A DNA stretch of 64,000 nt, taken from Arthrobacter sp. V1I9. GTDB lineage: Bacteria; Actinomycetota; Actinomycetes; Actinomycetales; Micrococcaceae. The stretch covers positions 3,658,001-3,722,000 of the forward strand of contig NZ_JAUSYU010000001.1 of the NCBI RefSeq assembly GCF_030817075.1. Reading direction: 5' to 3'. Below are positions 53,581 to 61,451 of this stretch, piece by piece. Below the pieces are notes generated by a model. It did not search any database. It saw only the letters and a list, made by a program, of their open reading frames with translations, and was not told where the DNA came from. The position numbers and the translations under genes are program-made. Every line of letters begins with the position of its first letter. Position 1 is the stretch's first letter.

Positions 53581-54369
53581 ATGATGACAGAGAACCAATG
53601 GCCCCAGACGCCCAACCCTGCTATCTCGGACCCTTACGCCTCAGAGGTTGGCACTGACAACACCTTCGCCACTTCCGGCACAGCCGATTCCAGCGCCGGC
53701 TCCAAGAAGCAGGCCGCCAAGGAAGAGGCATCGGACGTGGCCGGCCAGGCGGCCTCGGCAGCCCAGGGCGTAGCCCAGACGGCCAAGGAAGAAGTAGCCC
53801 ACGTCGCCTCAGAGGCCAAGTCCAGCGCCCAGGACCTGCTGTCCCAGGCGAAGTCCGGGCTTTCCAGCCAGGCCGGCACCCAGCAGCAAAAGGCCGCCGA
53901 AGGAATCCGGACCATCTCCAGCCAGCTGCAAAGCATGGCCGATGCCCCGGACCAGCAGGGCATTGCCAGCGACCTGATCCGACAGGCTGCTGACCGCACC
54001 TCGTCCATGGCTTCCTGGATCGAAAACAAGGATGCAGGCTCGCTGCTGACTGAGGTCCAGACCTTCGCCCGCAACAAGCCCGGCACCTTCCTCCTGCTCG
54101 CTGCAGGCGCCGGCATCCTCGTGGGCCGCCTCACCCGCGGCCTCACCGCAGGCGCCACCGGTTCCCAGGGTGGAACCGCACAGTCCTACCCGGCCCAGCG
54201 TCCCGCCGTGGCCCCGCAGGCAGCGCCACTCAGGCAGGAGACAGTGTTCGCCGCAGGAAGCGGCACGGACCTGTACGACGAACCGGTTGTAGGGGCCGGA
54301 GCTCCGGTCTCCACGGCAAACCCTGCCCTCCGGCACGGCAGAAGACACCCCCTTGCGGTTCGAGGATGA
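53581..54369 (+). CDS. Ala-rich helical protein with one membrane segment; C-terminus possibly frameshifted
   Basis: 262 residues as encoded: an apolipoprotein-like helical region (about residues 45-150) rich in Ala, Gln, Ser and Lys, then a short membrane segment FLLLAAGAGILVGRLTRG. The final residues (LRHGRRHPLAVRG) look like an out-of-frame end. One base over, the sequence gives TAEDTPLRFEDDPYQSKEG and a stop at 54401-54403 that overlaps the next start (GTGA). A single extra base near 54321-54328 would explain this. It is the first of three genes that probably act on the cell envelope under stress, controlled by the divergent MarR protein. Confidence 0.78.
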   Translation: MMTENQWPQTPNPAISDPYASEVGTDNTFATSGTADSSAGSKKQAAKEEASDVAGQAASAAQGVAQTAKEEVAHVASEAKSSAQDLLSQAKSGLSSQAGTQQQKAAEGIRTISSQLQSMADAPDQQGIASDLIRQAADRTSSMASWIENKDAGSLLTEVQTFARNKPGTFLLLAAGAGILVGRLTRGLTAGATGSQGGTAQSYPAQRPAVAPQAAPLRQETVFAAGSGTDLYDEPVVGAGAPVSTANPALRHGRRHPLAVRG

Positions 54370-54399
54370 CCCCTACCAGTCAAAGGAAGGACGCCACCT

Positions 54400-54831
54400 G
54401 TGAGTAGTACTATTCCGGAGCCTGCTCCGAGTGAAGCGCATGTGAAGGCTGATAACGCCTCGCTGGGTGAGTTGCTGGGTGATGTCACCCGGGACCTGTC
54501 CACCCTGATGCGCCAGGAAGTCGAACTGGCCAAGGCCGAAGTGAAGCAGTCCGCCACCAAGGCCGGCAAAGGCGGCGGCATGCTCGCCGGCGCCGGCGTC
54601 GCCGGGCACTTCGTCCTGCTGTTCCTGTCCCTGGCACTGATGTTCGCCCTGGGCGCGCTGATGCCGCTGGGCTGGGCCGCCGTGATCGTCGCCGTGATCT
54701 GGGGCATCATCGCCGCGGTCCTGGCCTCGATCGGGCGCAAGGAACTCAAACAGATCAAAGGCATCCCCCAGACCAGCGAAACCCTTTCCGAGATTCCCCC
54801 AACCCTAAAACCAGGTGAGGTAAACCGATGA
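54400..54831 (+). CDS. Holin-X (phage-holin superfamily) membrane protein
   Basis: 143 residues starting at GTG with AAGGAAGG upstream. The N-terminal helix SLGELLGDVTRDLSTLMRQE is followed by VELAKAEVKQ and two membrane helices (VLLFLSLALMFALGALMPLG and AAVIVAVIWGIIAAVLASI), the pattern of the actinobacterial Holin-X family. Despite the name there is no phage context. The stop overlaps the DUF3618 start (ATGA). Confidence 0.86.
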   Translation: MSSTIPEPAPSEAHVKADNASLGELLGDVTRDLSTLMRQEVELAKAEVKQSATKAGKGGGMLAGAGVAGHFVLLFLSLALMFALGALMPLGWAAVIVAVIWGIIAAVLASIGRKELKQIKGIPQTSETLSEIPPTLKPGEVNR

Positions 54832-55490
54832 GCGATAACCCGGACGCAATCCGTGCAGACATTGAAGAAACCCGCGCCCGCCTGGGCACCAACGTGGACG
54901 CGGTCGCCGACAAAGTCACCCCCTCCAACATCGTCCACCGCCAAACCGACAAGGTAAAAGACGCCGTCGTCGGGGTGAAGGAGAAAATCATGGGAGCAGC
55001 AGACACCGCCACCACCACCGTCCAGGACAAGGTCTCCTCCGGCACCGGCCACACCGGGAACGCCCTGCACAGCACCGGCGACTCCCTCCACGGGGCCAAG
55101 GACAACGTCGCCGCCAAACTCAGCGACGCAGGCACCGCGATCTCGCACGCACCGGACCAGGTCAAAGCCAAAACCCAGGGCAACCCCCTGGCCGCCGGCC
55201 TGATCGCGTTCGGCGCCGGGATGCTCGTCTCGTCCCTGATCCCGGCCAGCCAAAAGGAACGCGAAGCCGCCCAGCAGCTCAAAACCGCCGCCGAGCCCCT
55301 CGCCGGCAAGGTCACCGACGCGGCCAAGGACATGGTCCAGGACCTGAAGGAACCAGCCCAGGAAGCCATGGAAAGCGTCAAAGCCACCGCCGCTGACGCC
55401 GCCCAAAACGTCAAAGCCGAAGGCCAAAGCGCCGTCACCGACGTCAAAGACCGCGCCACCGACGCCAAAACCAACGTCCAAAACACCTAA
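54828..55490 (+). CDS. DUF3618-family protein
   Basis: 220 residues. The DUF3618 N-terminus is DAIRADIEETRARLGTNVDA. A long Ala/Lys/Asp-rich helical region and a short membrane segment (NPLAAGLIAFGAGMLVSSLI) follow. Together with the Holin-X and Ala-rich proteins it forms a common actinobacterial triplet thought to sit at the membrane. A perfect terminator hairpin follows. The function is unknown. Confidence 0.88.
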   Translation: MSDNPDAIRADIEETRARLGTNVDAVADKVTPSNIVHRQTDKVKDAVVGVKEKIMGAADTATTTVQDKVSSGTGHTGNALHSTGDSLHGAKDNVAAKLSDAGTAISHAPDQVKAKTQGNPLAAGLIAFGAGMLVSSLIPASQKEREAAQQLKTAAEPLAGKVTDAAKDMVQDLKEPAQEAMESVKATAADAAQNVKAEGQSAVTDVKDRATDAKTNVQNT

Positions 55491-55505
55491 GAACGTTTAG
55501 GTACA

Positions 55506-55537
55506 GGAAGGCCGGCTCCGCACGGAGCCGGCCTTCC
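55506..55537. terminator. Terminator after the DUF3618 operon
   Basis: A perfect 14-bp stem GGAAGGCCGGCTCC/GGAGCCGGCCTTCC with loop GCAC lies between convergent genes. Confidence 0.88.
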
Positions 55538-55555
55538 GGCGTCTTTGGGCTGATG

Positions 55556-56317
55556 TCAGCGCTTGCCCTTCTTGCGGGACCCCTTGCCCCGGCCCTTGTC
55601 CGGATTCGGGGCATAGCGCTGGGCCACCTTGGGGGCCTTCTTGGTTCCGGTACCGCGTCGGTCCGGTTTGGGCTCCTTCTTGGCCTTGACTGGCTGGGCG
55701 GAGGGCTGCCGGGAACTCTGGGCCGTACGCCCGCGCACAATCCCGATGAACTCCTCGATGACCTCATCAGTGGAATCCGCAGGCCAGGCGACGGCGATTT
55801 CGGTGGCTGAGGCGCCGGTGAGCCGCCGTGCCACGGTGTCTTTGACGTTGAAGTGCCGGGCTACGGACATGGGCAGGATCACCAGGCCTGCGCCGGCTGC
55901 CACCACCTGCAGCGCCGCCTCCGGGCCACCCAGCGCAGTGATGTCCAGGAAGGCTTCCTGCTCCAGGTCGGCAAACGCCACTTCCTCAAACACGGAGATT
56001 TCGTGGCCCTTGGGGGCAACCACCACGGGCTGCTCCTCATACAGCGGAATCACGTTGAGGCCTTCACGCTCCACCGGAAGACGGACGAAGCTGAGGTCCG
56101 CGGAACCGTCCTGCAGCACTTCAACCTGCGCGCCGTCGTCGGACATAAACGCCTGCAGCGGAATGTCCAGCACCCGTTCTTCCCACCGGCGGATCCACTT
56201 GCCGGGCGTCACTCCCGCCACGTAGGCGATGCGGAGCACGCGGGGGGCGTCCTGCTCGGCCGGGTCAGCAGACCCTGCGGGACCGGCGTCTGTCTGGGGG
56301 GCGTTGTCGGTGGGCAC
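55556..56317 (-). CDS. LysR-type substrate-binding domain protein without helix-turn-helix, basic tail
   Basis: 253 residues from GTG 56317, chosen because a later start would cut the domain and an earlier ATG lies in the divergent gene. Residues about 25-195 form a LysR effector domain (VLRIAYVAGVTPGKWIRRWE, VVVAPKGHEISVFEEVAF, LPMSVARHF). The usual N-terminal DNA-binding helix-turn-helix is absent. The last 50 residues are strongly basic (KAKKEPKPDRRGTGTKK, ending GKGSRKKGKR). It may bind nucleic acid through this tail or act as a small-molecule sensor. It is divergent from the DUF5997 gene. Confidence 0.85.
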   Translation of the reverse strand: MPTDNAPQTDAGPAGSADPAEQDAPRVLRIAYVAGVTPGKWIRRWEERVLDIPLQAFMSDDGAQVEVLQDGSADLSFVRLPVEREGLNVIPLYEEQPVVVAPKGHEISVFEEVAFADLEQEAFLDITALGGPEAALQVVAAGAGLVILPMSVARHFNVKDTVARRLTGASATEIAVAWPADSTDEVIEEFIGIVRGRTAQSSRQPSAQPVKAKKEPKPDRRGTGTKKAPKVAQRYAPNPDKGRGKGSRKKGKR

Positions 56318-56354
56318 GTCTTCACAGTACCGTCCGCCCGGATACCCTTGAAGC

Positions 56355-56759
56355 ATGACCTCTGCAAACTCCCAGTCCATGAAGCCGGCCACCGTTGCCA
56401 AGAAACTTGGCATCTACCTGCCCGCAACACCGCAGGAGTTCCAGGAATCAACCATCACCCGCGCCGAGTTCGCCGAACTCCAGGCCAACCCGCCGGAGTG
56501 GCTGGCCGAACTGCGCCGCAACGGCCCGCACCCCCGCCCCGTGGTGGCCCAGAAGCTGAACGTGTCCATCAGCGGACTGTCCCGCGGCGGCGTTGAGGAA
56601 GCGTTGACGACGGCGGAAATCACCGCACTGCTGCAGGCTCCCCCCGCGTGGCTGGTCAGCGAGCGCGCCACCCACGCCGCGGTCCGGGCCGAAGCCCAGC
56701 GGGTGAAGGAAGAAACCGCAAAGAAGGACGCCAAGCCGGCCCGCGCCCAGGCCGAGTAA
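56355..56759 (+). CDS. DUF5997-family protein
   Basis: 134 residues: MKPATVAKKLGIYLPATPQE, then ITRAEFAELQANPPEWLAEL, and a C-terminal Lys/Ala/Glu-rich helix. This matches the actinobacterial DUF5997 family, often found divergent from a LysR effector-domain protein, as here. The role is unknown. Confidence 0.86.
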   Translation: MTSANSQSMKPATVAKKLGIYLPATPQEFQESTITRAEFAELQANPPEWLAELRRNGPHPRPVVAQKLNVSISGLSRGGVEEALTTAEITALLQAPPAWLVSERATHAAVRAEAQRVKEETAKKDAKPARAQAE

Positions 56760-56777
56760 TCCGGGCAGGTTTTAACC

Positions 56778-56831
56778 GAGGCTTGTTCGCGGACCCGAAC
56801 CCTTCAAGGTCCGGATCCGCGAACAAGCCTC
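56778..56831. terminator. Long hairpin between convergent genes
   Basis: The 16-base arms GAGGCTTGTTCGCGGA/TCCGCGAACAAGCCTC pair perfectly around a 22-base loop. Confidence 0.82.
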
Positions 56832-56849
56832 TGTTGTGCCAGGGGGGGC

Positions 56850-57230
56850 TCAGTCCTGGTGCAGCTGGACGAAGTTGCCGCAGCCGTCGTCGAACACTGC
56901 GCTGATCCCGGAGGGGTCTTCGGCCGGTTCGCTCTTGAAGCTGACGCCCGCCTTCACCAGCCGCTCATACTCCGCCCGCACGTCCGGGACGCCAAAAACA
57001 ATCGCAGGCAGGCCGGCCTCGTTGACAGCATTCATGTAACTCGCGCCAATCGGGTTGTCACTCGGTTCCAGCAGCAGGCCCACTGAGCTCTGGTCCGCGC
57101 CCGGGTCCTTGATGATGAACAGGTTGTACTCGGGCATGGCCATCAGCGTCTCGAAACCGAGCGTCTGCGTGTAGAAGGTATGGGCGGCGGTGGGGTCCTG
57201 AACGTGGATGCTGCACATCTTGAGTCTCAT
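56850..57230 (-). CDS. VOC-family protein
   Basis: 126 residues: MCSIHVQDPTAAHTFYTQTL at the start and SGISAVFDDGCGNFVQLHQD at the end, with the typical Glu/His-poor metal site of VOC proteins. No substrate can be inferred. Confidence 0.87.
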   Translation of the reverse strand: MRLKMCSIHVQDPTAAHTFYTQTLGFETLMAMPEYNLFIIKDPGADQSSVGLLLEPSDNPIGASYMNAVNEAGLPAIVFGVPDVRAEYERLVKAGVSFKSEPAEDPSGISAVFDDGCGNFVQLHQD

Positions 57231-57380
57231 GGTCCCAAGGTACGTGCAGCCGCACCTGCCCGAAAGCCCCGCCCTCCCCTGCTCCGGGTCCCGTGGCCAT
57301 TGACCGCGGCGCGGGAAGGCGCTGGAATGGAAGGACCAGCCCGGCCTTTCCCGCCGGGCCTGTGGACGTGGAGGTGCAAG

Positions 57381-57980
57381 GTGGCAGCCATCGCAGAATC
57401 CCTGTTCCCGGGGGCATGGATCCTCCTGCTGTGCGGATCAGTGCTGGTCATCAGCGTGGCGGCCACCGTTTTCCAGGTCCGACGGCGGGCACTTGCCGTG
57501 CCGGCCACGGAACCTGAGCGGTCGGACCAGTTGTTCTGGGACCTGTTCCTTGGCTCAGCGGTTGCCCTTCCCGCCCTGATCATTCCCGCCCTCACGTCCG
57601 CGTGGGCGGGGCTTTTCCTCGCCGGCGCGGCCGTGGCTTCCGGCGTCGCCGCCTACCGGGGCAGCCCGCGGATGGTGGCCTGGCTTTCTCTTCGGCGGCA
57701 ACGCCGGGAGTATCTGCCCCTGCACACGGCTGCGCAGGCTGAACACAGTGTGCTTCTGGAGCGCTGGCGCCGGTACGAGCTGGATCCTGCGTACTGCATC
57801 GACTACCCGGCCATGACCGATGTCCGGCTGCCCCAGACCGCTGCCGTCATCAAAGCCATGCGTGAGGCCGAGCAGCTGAGGGCCGCGGGGCACCACGGGT
57901 ACCCGCCCGCCGTCGAACGCTTCAGCCGTGCCCTGGCCGACGCCGAGCAAGCGGCGGGGATTCCTGCGGCGGGGCAATAA
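57381..57980 (+). CDS. Membrane protein, 199 residues, function unknown
   Basis: It starts at GTG with GGAGG upstream. Three to four membrane helices occupy the first 110 residues (WILLLCGSVLVISVAATVF, ALPALIIPALTSAWAGLFLA), followed by a soluble C-terminal half with YELDPAYCIDYPAMTD and a helical end. No known domain is recognised. Confidence 0.72.
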   Translation: MAAIAESLFPGAWILLLCGSVLVISVAATVFQVRRRALAVPATEPERSDQLFWDLFLGSAVALPALIIPALTSAWAGLFLAGAAVASGVAAYRGSPRMVAWLSLRRQRREYLPLHTAAQAEHSVLLERWRRYELDPAYCIDYPAMTDVRLPQTAAVIKAMREAEQLRAAGHHGYPPAVERFSRALADAEQAAGIPAAGQ

Positions 57981-58052
57981 CTGCTTGTTTGTGCATTAAC
58001 TGCTGTGTCGCTTCCACTGGAGTCCGGCGGCGGGGCGCCGTAGCATCCGAGG

Positions 58053-58652
58053 ATGGAGCCTCAAGAAACAGAAGACCGCGACCGGTTCGGCAGGCGTCTG
58101 GAGGACCGGGGAGCCTGGCGGCAGGCCACCACGCTGCCGGCCGCCGGCGAACTGACAGCGCGCTGGCTCGAAGGGCACAGTGAATTTCAGCCTGCCACCT
58201 TCACGGCAAGGTATGACGCCGAGACCGCAACGATCGCCGTCGCACTTGCTGACCTGAACCGGAACGGGCTGTTTACGAAGGAATCGCAGCCCGGGCTGAG
58301 CGCACGCGCACTTGTACAGCGCCAGTACGTCACCGGCTTTTGCAGCGCAGAAGTGGCAGCCGAACTCCTGGCCCTGTCCACCCGGTCTGAACTCGTTACT
58401 GTGGCCCACTCCCCCGGCGAGTCCAGCAATGCAGCCATCCCGGTAACCCTGGATGGCGGCGAGGTAGTGACGGTCCTGGGGTCCAGCGAGAACCCGGTCA
58501 CGGAGGAGCAGATCCAGGACTGGGCCGACGAAACCAACGAAACGCTGGCGCTGCTGCTCGCCGACTCCTGGTACGTGGAGGTCCTGGACCCGTTCTGGGG
58601 CCGGGACGGCGTGCTGCTGCCCGCCGTCCTCGGCGCCCTGAACGGTTCGTAG
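58053..58652 (+). CDS. Hypothetical protein, 199 residues (DUF6919-like)
   Basis: The open frame has a typical actinobacterial codon pattern and good start context, and ends seven bases before the convergent PPOX stop. LTARWLEGHSEFQPATFTA and YVTGFCSAEVAAELLALS may place it in the DUF6919 family, but this is uncertain. Soluble, no signal. Confidence 0.75.
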   Translation: MEPQETEDRDRFGRRLEDRGAWRQATTLPAAGELTARWLEGHSEFQPATFTARYDAETATIAVALADLNRNGLFTKESQPGLSARALVQRQYVTGFCSAEVAAELLALSTRSELVTVAHSPGESSNAAIPVTLDGGEVVTVLGSSENPVTEEQIQDWADETNETLALLLADSWYVEVLDPFWGRDGVLLPAVLGALNGS

Positions 58653-58659
58653 GAGCTTC

Positions 58660-59142
58660 CTACAGCTCGACGGTGCCGCTTTCGCCCACGCTCATCCGGC
58701 TGTGGGTGACCTTGGACTTGACCCACTGGAACACGGTCGCGGCGGTGCCGCCCGGGCTGGTCCAGTACTCGGCGGAATCGGAATCGATGCGAAGCAGGCA
58801 CACTTCGGGGGTATCCGGGCCGTCCGGGAACCACGCTTCAACGGCCTGGTTCCACAGCTCCCGGATCTTCGCCCGGTCCGTCACCACTTCGGCGGTCCCG
58901 GCAACCGAAACCCACTCGGTGTTCTTGCCGAAGGAAACGTTGACGCGCGGGTCAGCCCGGACGTGGGCCACCTGCGAGGTGCCGAGGCCCGTGAAGAACC
59001 ACATGTCGCCGTCGTCCTTGACGTCCTGGACTGCCAGCGGCCGGCTGACGAGGGCGCCTTCTTCGTTGACGGTGGTCAACATTCCGATGTGGGAATGGTT
59101 GATGATGTCCGTGACCTTGCTGATGCTCTCGGTGTCAGTCAT
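58660..59142 (-). CDS. Pyridoxamine 5'-phosphate oxidase-family protein (general stress protein 26 type)
   Basis: 160 residues of the split-barrel flavin/F420-binding fold (HIGMLTTVNEEGALVSRPLA, MWFFTGLGTSQVAHVRADPR, WVSVAGTAEVV). These proteins bind FMN, F420 or haem and are often stress-induced. A perfect MarR-type palindrome TAAGCATGCTTA lies 55 bases upstream of its start, the same as in the MarR/DUF3618 promoter, so it probably belongs to that regulon. Confidence 0.88.
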   Translation of the reverse strand: MTDTESISKVTDIINHSHIGMLTTVNEEGALVSRPLAVQDVKDDGDMWFFTGLGTSQVAHVRADPRVNVSFGKNTEWVSVAGTAEVVTDRAKIRELWNQAVEAWFPDGPDTPEVCLLRIDSDSAEYWTSPGGTAATVFQWVKSKVTHSRMSVGESGTVEL

Positions 59143-59196
59143 ATTTCACCTCGTTCGTCTGCATGCGGGGACGCTCCCCATCCGCCAGCCTATTGG

Positions 59197-59208
59197 TAAG
59201 CATGCTTA
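59197..59208 (-). promoter_or_regulatory. MarR-type operator upstream of the PPOX gene
   Basis: TAAGCATGCTTA is identical to the palindrome at 53384-53395 and lies 55 bases upstream of the PPOX start, near the expected promoter. Confidence 0.7.
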
Positions 59209-59235
59209 TTTTCCAGCCCGCCTACCCGGCATCAC

Positions 59236-60621
59236 TTAGGCCGGCACGCCCACCCGGGCTGCCTCGCAGATGCTGGCGGCAGTACGGCGGCCCATCCGGA
59301 TGGCGCCGTCCACGTGCTGGTAGCCTTCGGCGGCGAGGTCTGAGGAGGACCAGTAGATGGGGCCCACGGGGGCGTGCTGGTCCTTGCCGTAGCGGTGGAG
59401 GCCGCCGAGGTCGTAGCTGGAGGCGTAGGCGCCGCGGGTCCACTCCTCGGAGCCCCAGTCGGACTCGTAGTAGACCTCGGGCTCAAGGGCTTCGGCGCCA
59501 AGGAACCCGGCAATGGACTCCAGGACGGCGCCCCTGCGTTCGTCGGCACTCAACTCGAAGACGGCGTCGGCCTTTTCATCCGAGATGAATCCCACCAGGG
59601 TGCCCCGGGTGTCACCGAAGTTGGTGTTGTCGTAGACCTCCTGGACGAGGGAGCCGGCCCCGAAGCAGGTGCCGGACAGGCCGGAGTTCCGCCAGAACGG
59701 ACGGCTGTAGACGGCGTGGACCTTGATAACCAGGCCCAGCGACTGGTGCTGGTGCATCTGGTGCTGGCGGCGCGGCAACGGCGGGTTGAACGAGACCCGC
59801 GAGTAGAGATTGGGCGGCACGGCCATGATCACGAAGCGGGCGTTGACGGTGGCCTGGTCCGAAACGACAGTGACGCGGTGCCCGCCGTCGGCGTCCGGCT
59901 CCCAGTTGATGGTGCGCACCGGGGAGTTAAGGACGACGTCGTCCCCCAGCTCCTGCGCGAGCAGCAGGGAGACCTGCTGCATGCCGCCTACTACGCGCCT
60001 GTCCAGGATGAAGTCCTCATCGGTGAGGTGGGTGAAGGAACCCGCGGAGGCAGCCATCAGCACTGCCTGCAGGGCGGAGAACGCGTGGGCGGGCTTGGTG
60101 AGCATGCCGCCGGCGATGAACAGGCCGATGTTGTTGCAGGCCTCCTCGTTGGCGGAGTGCAGCCGCAGCCAGTGATGGAAGGAGATGGTGTCCAGTTCCC
60201 GCGCCTTGGGGTGGGCCCAGGGTTCGGCGGGGCCGATCTCAGCGGCGAGCCCGTCCAGCAGGGCGATGAGCTTGTCCATCTCGGCTTCGGTGTCCTGGTC
60301 CACCGGGAAGGAGTCGCCGGCGTAGCGGACGGGGACGCCGTCTTTGCCGATGTACATCGACTCGCCCTCGCGGTACCGGGGGTAGGTTTGGAGATTAAGT
60401 TCCTGGAGGAGGTCCAGGAGCACTGTCTGGTCCGGTGAGACCCACTGGCCGCCGATTTCGAGCATGGCGCCGTCCACGGTGTCGGTCCACGTGCGGCCGC
60501 CGACGCGGTCACGTGCCTCAAGGACGGCGACGGTGAGGCCGGCCTTCTTGAGTTCGCGGGCTGCGGTGAGTCCCGAGGGTCCGGCTCCAACGACAACGAC
60601 GTCGCGGTTCAGGTTCAGCAT
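59236..60621 (-). CDS. Flavin-containing monoamine/putrescine-type oxidase
   Basis: 461 residues. FAD-binding VVVVGAGPSGLTAARELKKA, then EARDRVGGRTWTDTVDG and GGQWVSPDQT, with the C-terminal GPIYWSSSDLAAEGYQHVDG of monoamine oxidases. It should oxidise an amine (putrescine, tyramine or similar) to an aldehyde, ammonia and hydrogen peroxide. AGAGGA precedes ATG 60621; a longer frame upstream has no support. It is divergent from a TetR gene and probably controlled by it. Confidence 0.92.
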   Translation of the reverse strand: MLNLNRDVVVVGAGPSGLTAARELKKAGLTVAVLEARDRVGGRTWTDTVDGAMLEIGGQWVSPDQTVLLDLLQELNLQTYPRYREGESMYIGKDGVPVRYAGDSFPVDQDTEAEMDKLIALLDGLAAEIGPAEPWAHPKARELDTISFHHWLRLHSANEEACNNIGLFIAGGMLTKPAHAFSALQAVLMAASAGSFTHLTDEDFILDRRVVGGMQQVSLLLAQELGDDVVLNSPVRTINWEPDADGGHRVTVVSDQATVNARFVIMAVPPNLYSRVSFNPPLPRRQHQMHQHQSLGLVIKVHAVYSRPFWRNSGLSGTCFGAGSLVQEVYDNTNFGDTRGTLVGFISDEKADAVFELSADERRGAVLESIAGFLGAEALEPEVYYESDWGSEEWTRGAYASSYDLGGLHRYGKDQHAPVGPIYWSSSDLAAEGYQHVDGAIRMGRRTAASICEAARVGVPA

Positions 60622-60656
60622 GATGTCCTCTTTGTTTCCTTGGTGACGGGAGCCAC

Positions 60657-60677
60657 TAAATGATTGGCGTTCATTTA
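60657..60677. promoter_or_regulatory. TetR operator between amine oxidase and TetR
   Basis: Seven-base arms TAAATGA (60657-60663) and TCATTTA (60671-60677) are separated by seven bases, upstream of both divergent genes. Confidence 0.65.
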
Positions 60678-60757
60678 TTAGAACTATAGCGGCTCGCTGC
60701 AGGGACCGGAAGTGCCGGATGGAATAATGCTGGAGACCCACCAGAGAAAGGCCAGTA

Positions 60758-61444
60758 ATGCCGGCAGTACCAGCCACGCAGGGACGCTCCGCCGGAAACG
60801 CCGGCGCCAGGAGGCGTGCAGGGCGCCCGTCGGCAGCCCTGCTGGACAAGGCCGGGATCACGGCAGCCGCGCTGGAGCTCATCAACCGCAAGGGCTACGA
60901 CGGCCTTACGATGGCGGGCCTGGCCAAGGAACTGGACGTGGCGCCGTCGGCCCTCTACAACCATGTCGCTGCCAAGCGGGACGTCCTGCTCCTGGTGGAG
61001 GACCACCTCACCTCTCTGGTGGACGTGTCGGATTTTGGGTCGGCACCGTGGGAGGACGCCGTGCGCAGATGGGCCTGGAGCTACCGCAACGTCTTCGCGG
61101 AACACACGCCGCTGATCCCCGTCATTGCCGTGCTTCCGGTGACTGACGCGCCGCAGACCCTCGCCATGTACGAGACAGTGAGCAAGGGTTTTCTCGACGC
61201 CGGTTTCCCACAGGAGCGCATTGTTTCCTCCATTGTGGCGCTGGAGTCCTTCATCTTCGGCTCGGCGTATGACGTAACGGCGCCCGAGGACATCTTTGAT
61301 TCAGGGTCCATGGCGGAGTCCACGCCTCATTTCACCGCTGCCGTGCGGAGCGCCGCTTCCGGGAGCGGGGGACGGCCGGCCGATGTTGCCTTCGGGCTGG
61401 GGCTTGAGGCGCTGATTTCGGGGCTCGGCGCGTTGCGGGCGTAG
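60758..61444 (+). CDS. TetR-family regulator
   Basis: 228 residues. The helix-turn-helix is GLTMAGLAKELDVAPSALYN after a basic 30-residue N-terminus, followed by an all-helical ligand domain. It is divergent from the amine oxidase with the palindrome at 60657-60677 between them, so it probably represses that gene until the amine is present. Confidence 0.92.
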   Translation: MPAVPATQGRSAGNAGARRRAGRPSAALLDKAGITAAALELINRKGYDGLTMAGLAKELDVAPSALYNHVAAKRDVLLLVEDHLTSLVDVSDFGSAPWEDAVRRWAWSYRNVFAEHTPLIPVIAVLPVTDAPQTLAMYETVSKGFLDAGFPQERIVSSIVALESFIFGSAYDVTAPEDIFDSGSMAESTPHFTAAVRSAASGSGGRPADVAFGLGLEALISGLGALRA

Positions 61445-61451
61445 GCGGTTT

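Noticed and set aside
54400..54831. Prophage, because of a holin-family protein
   Set aside because: Holin-X proteins are common in actinobacterial chromosomes, and no lysin, capsid, integrase or other phage gene is nearby.
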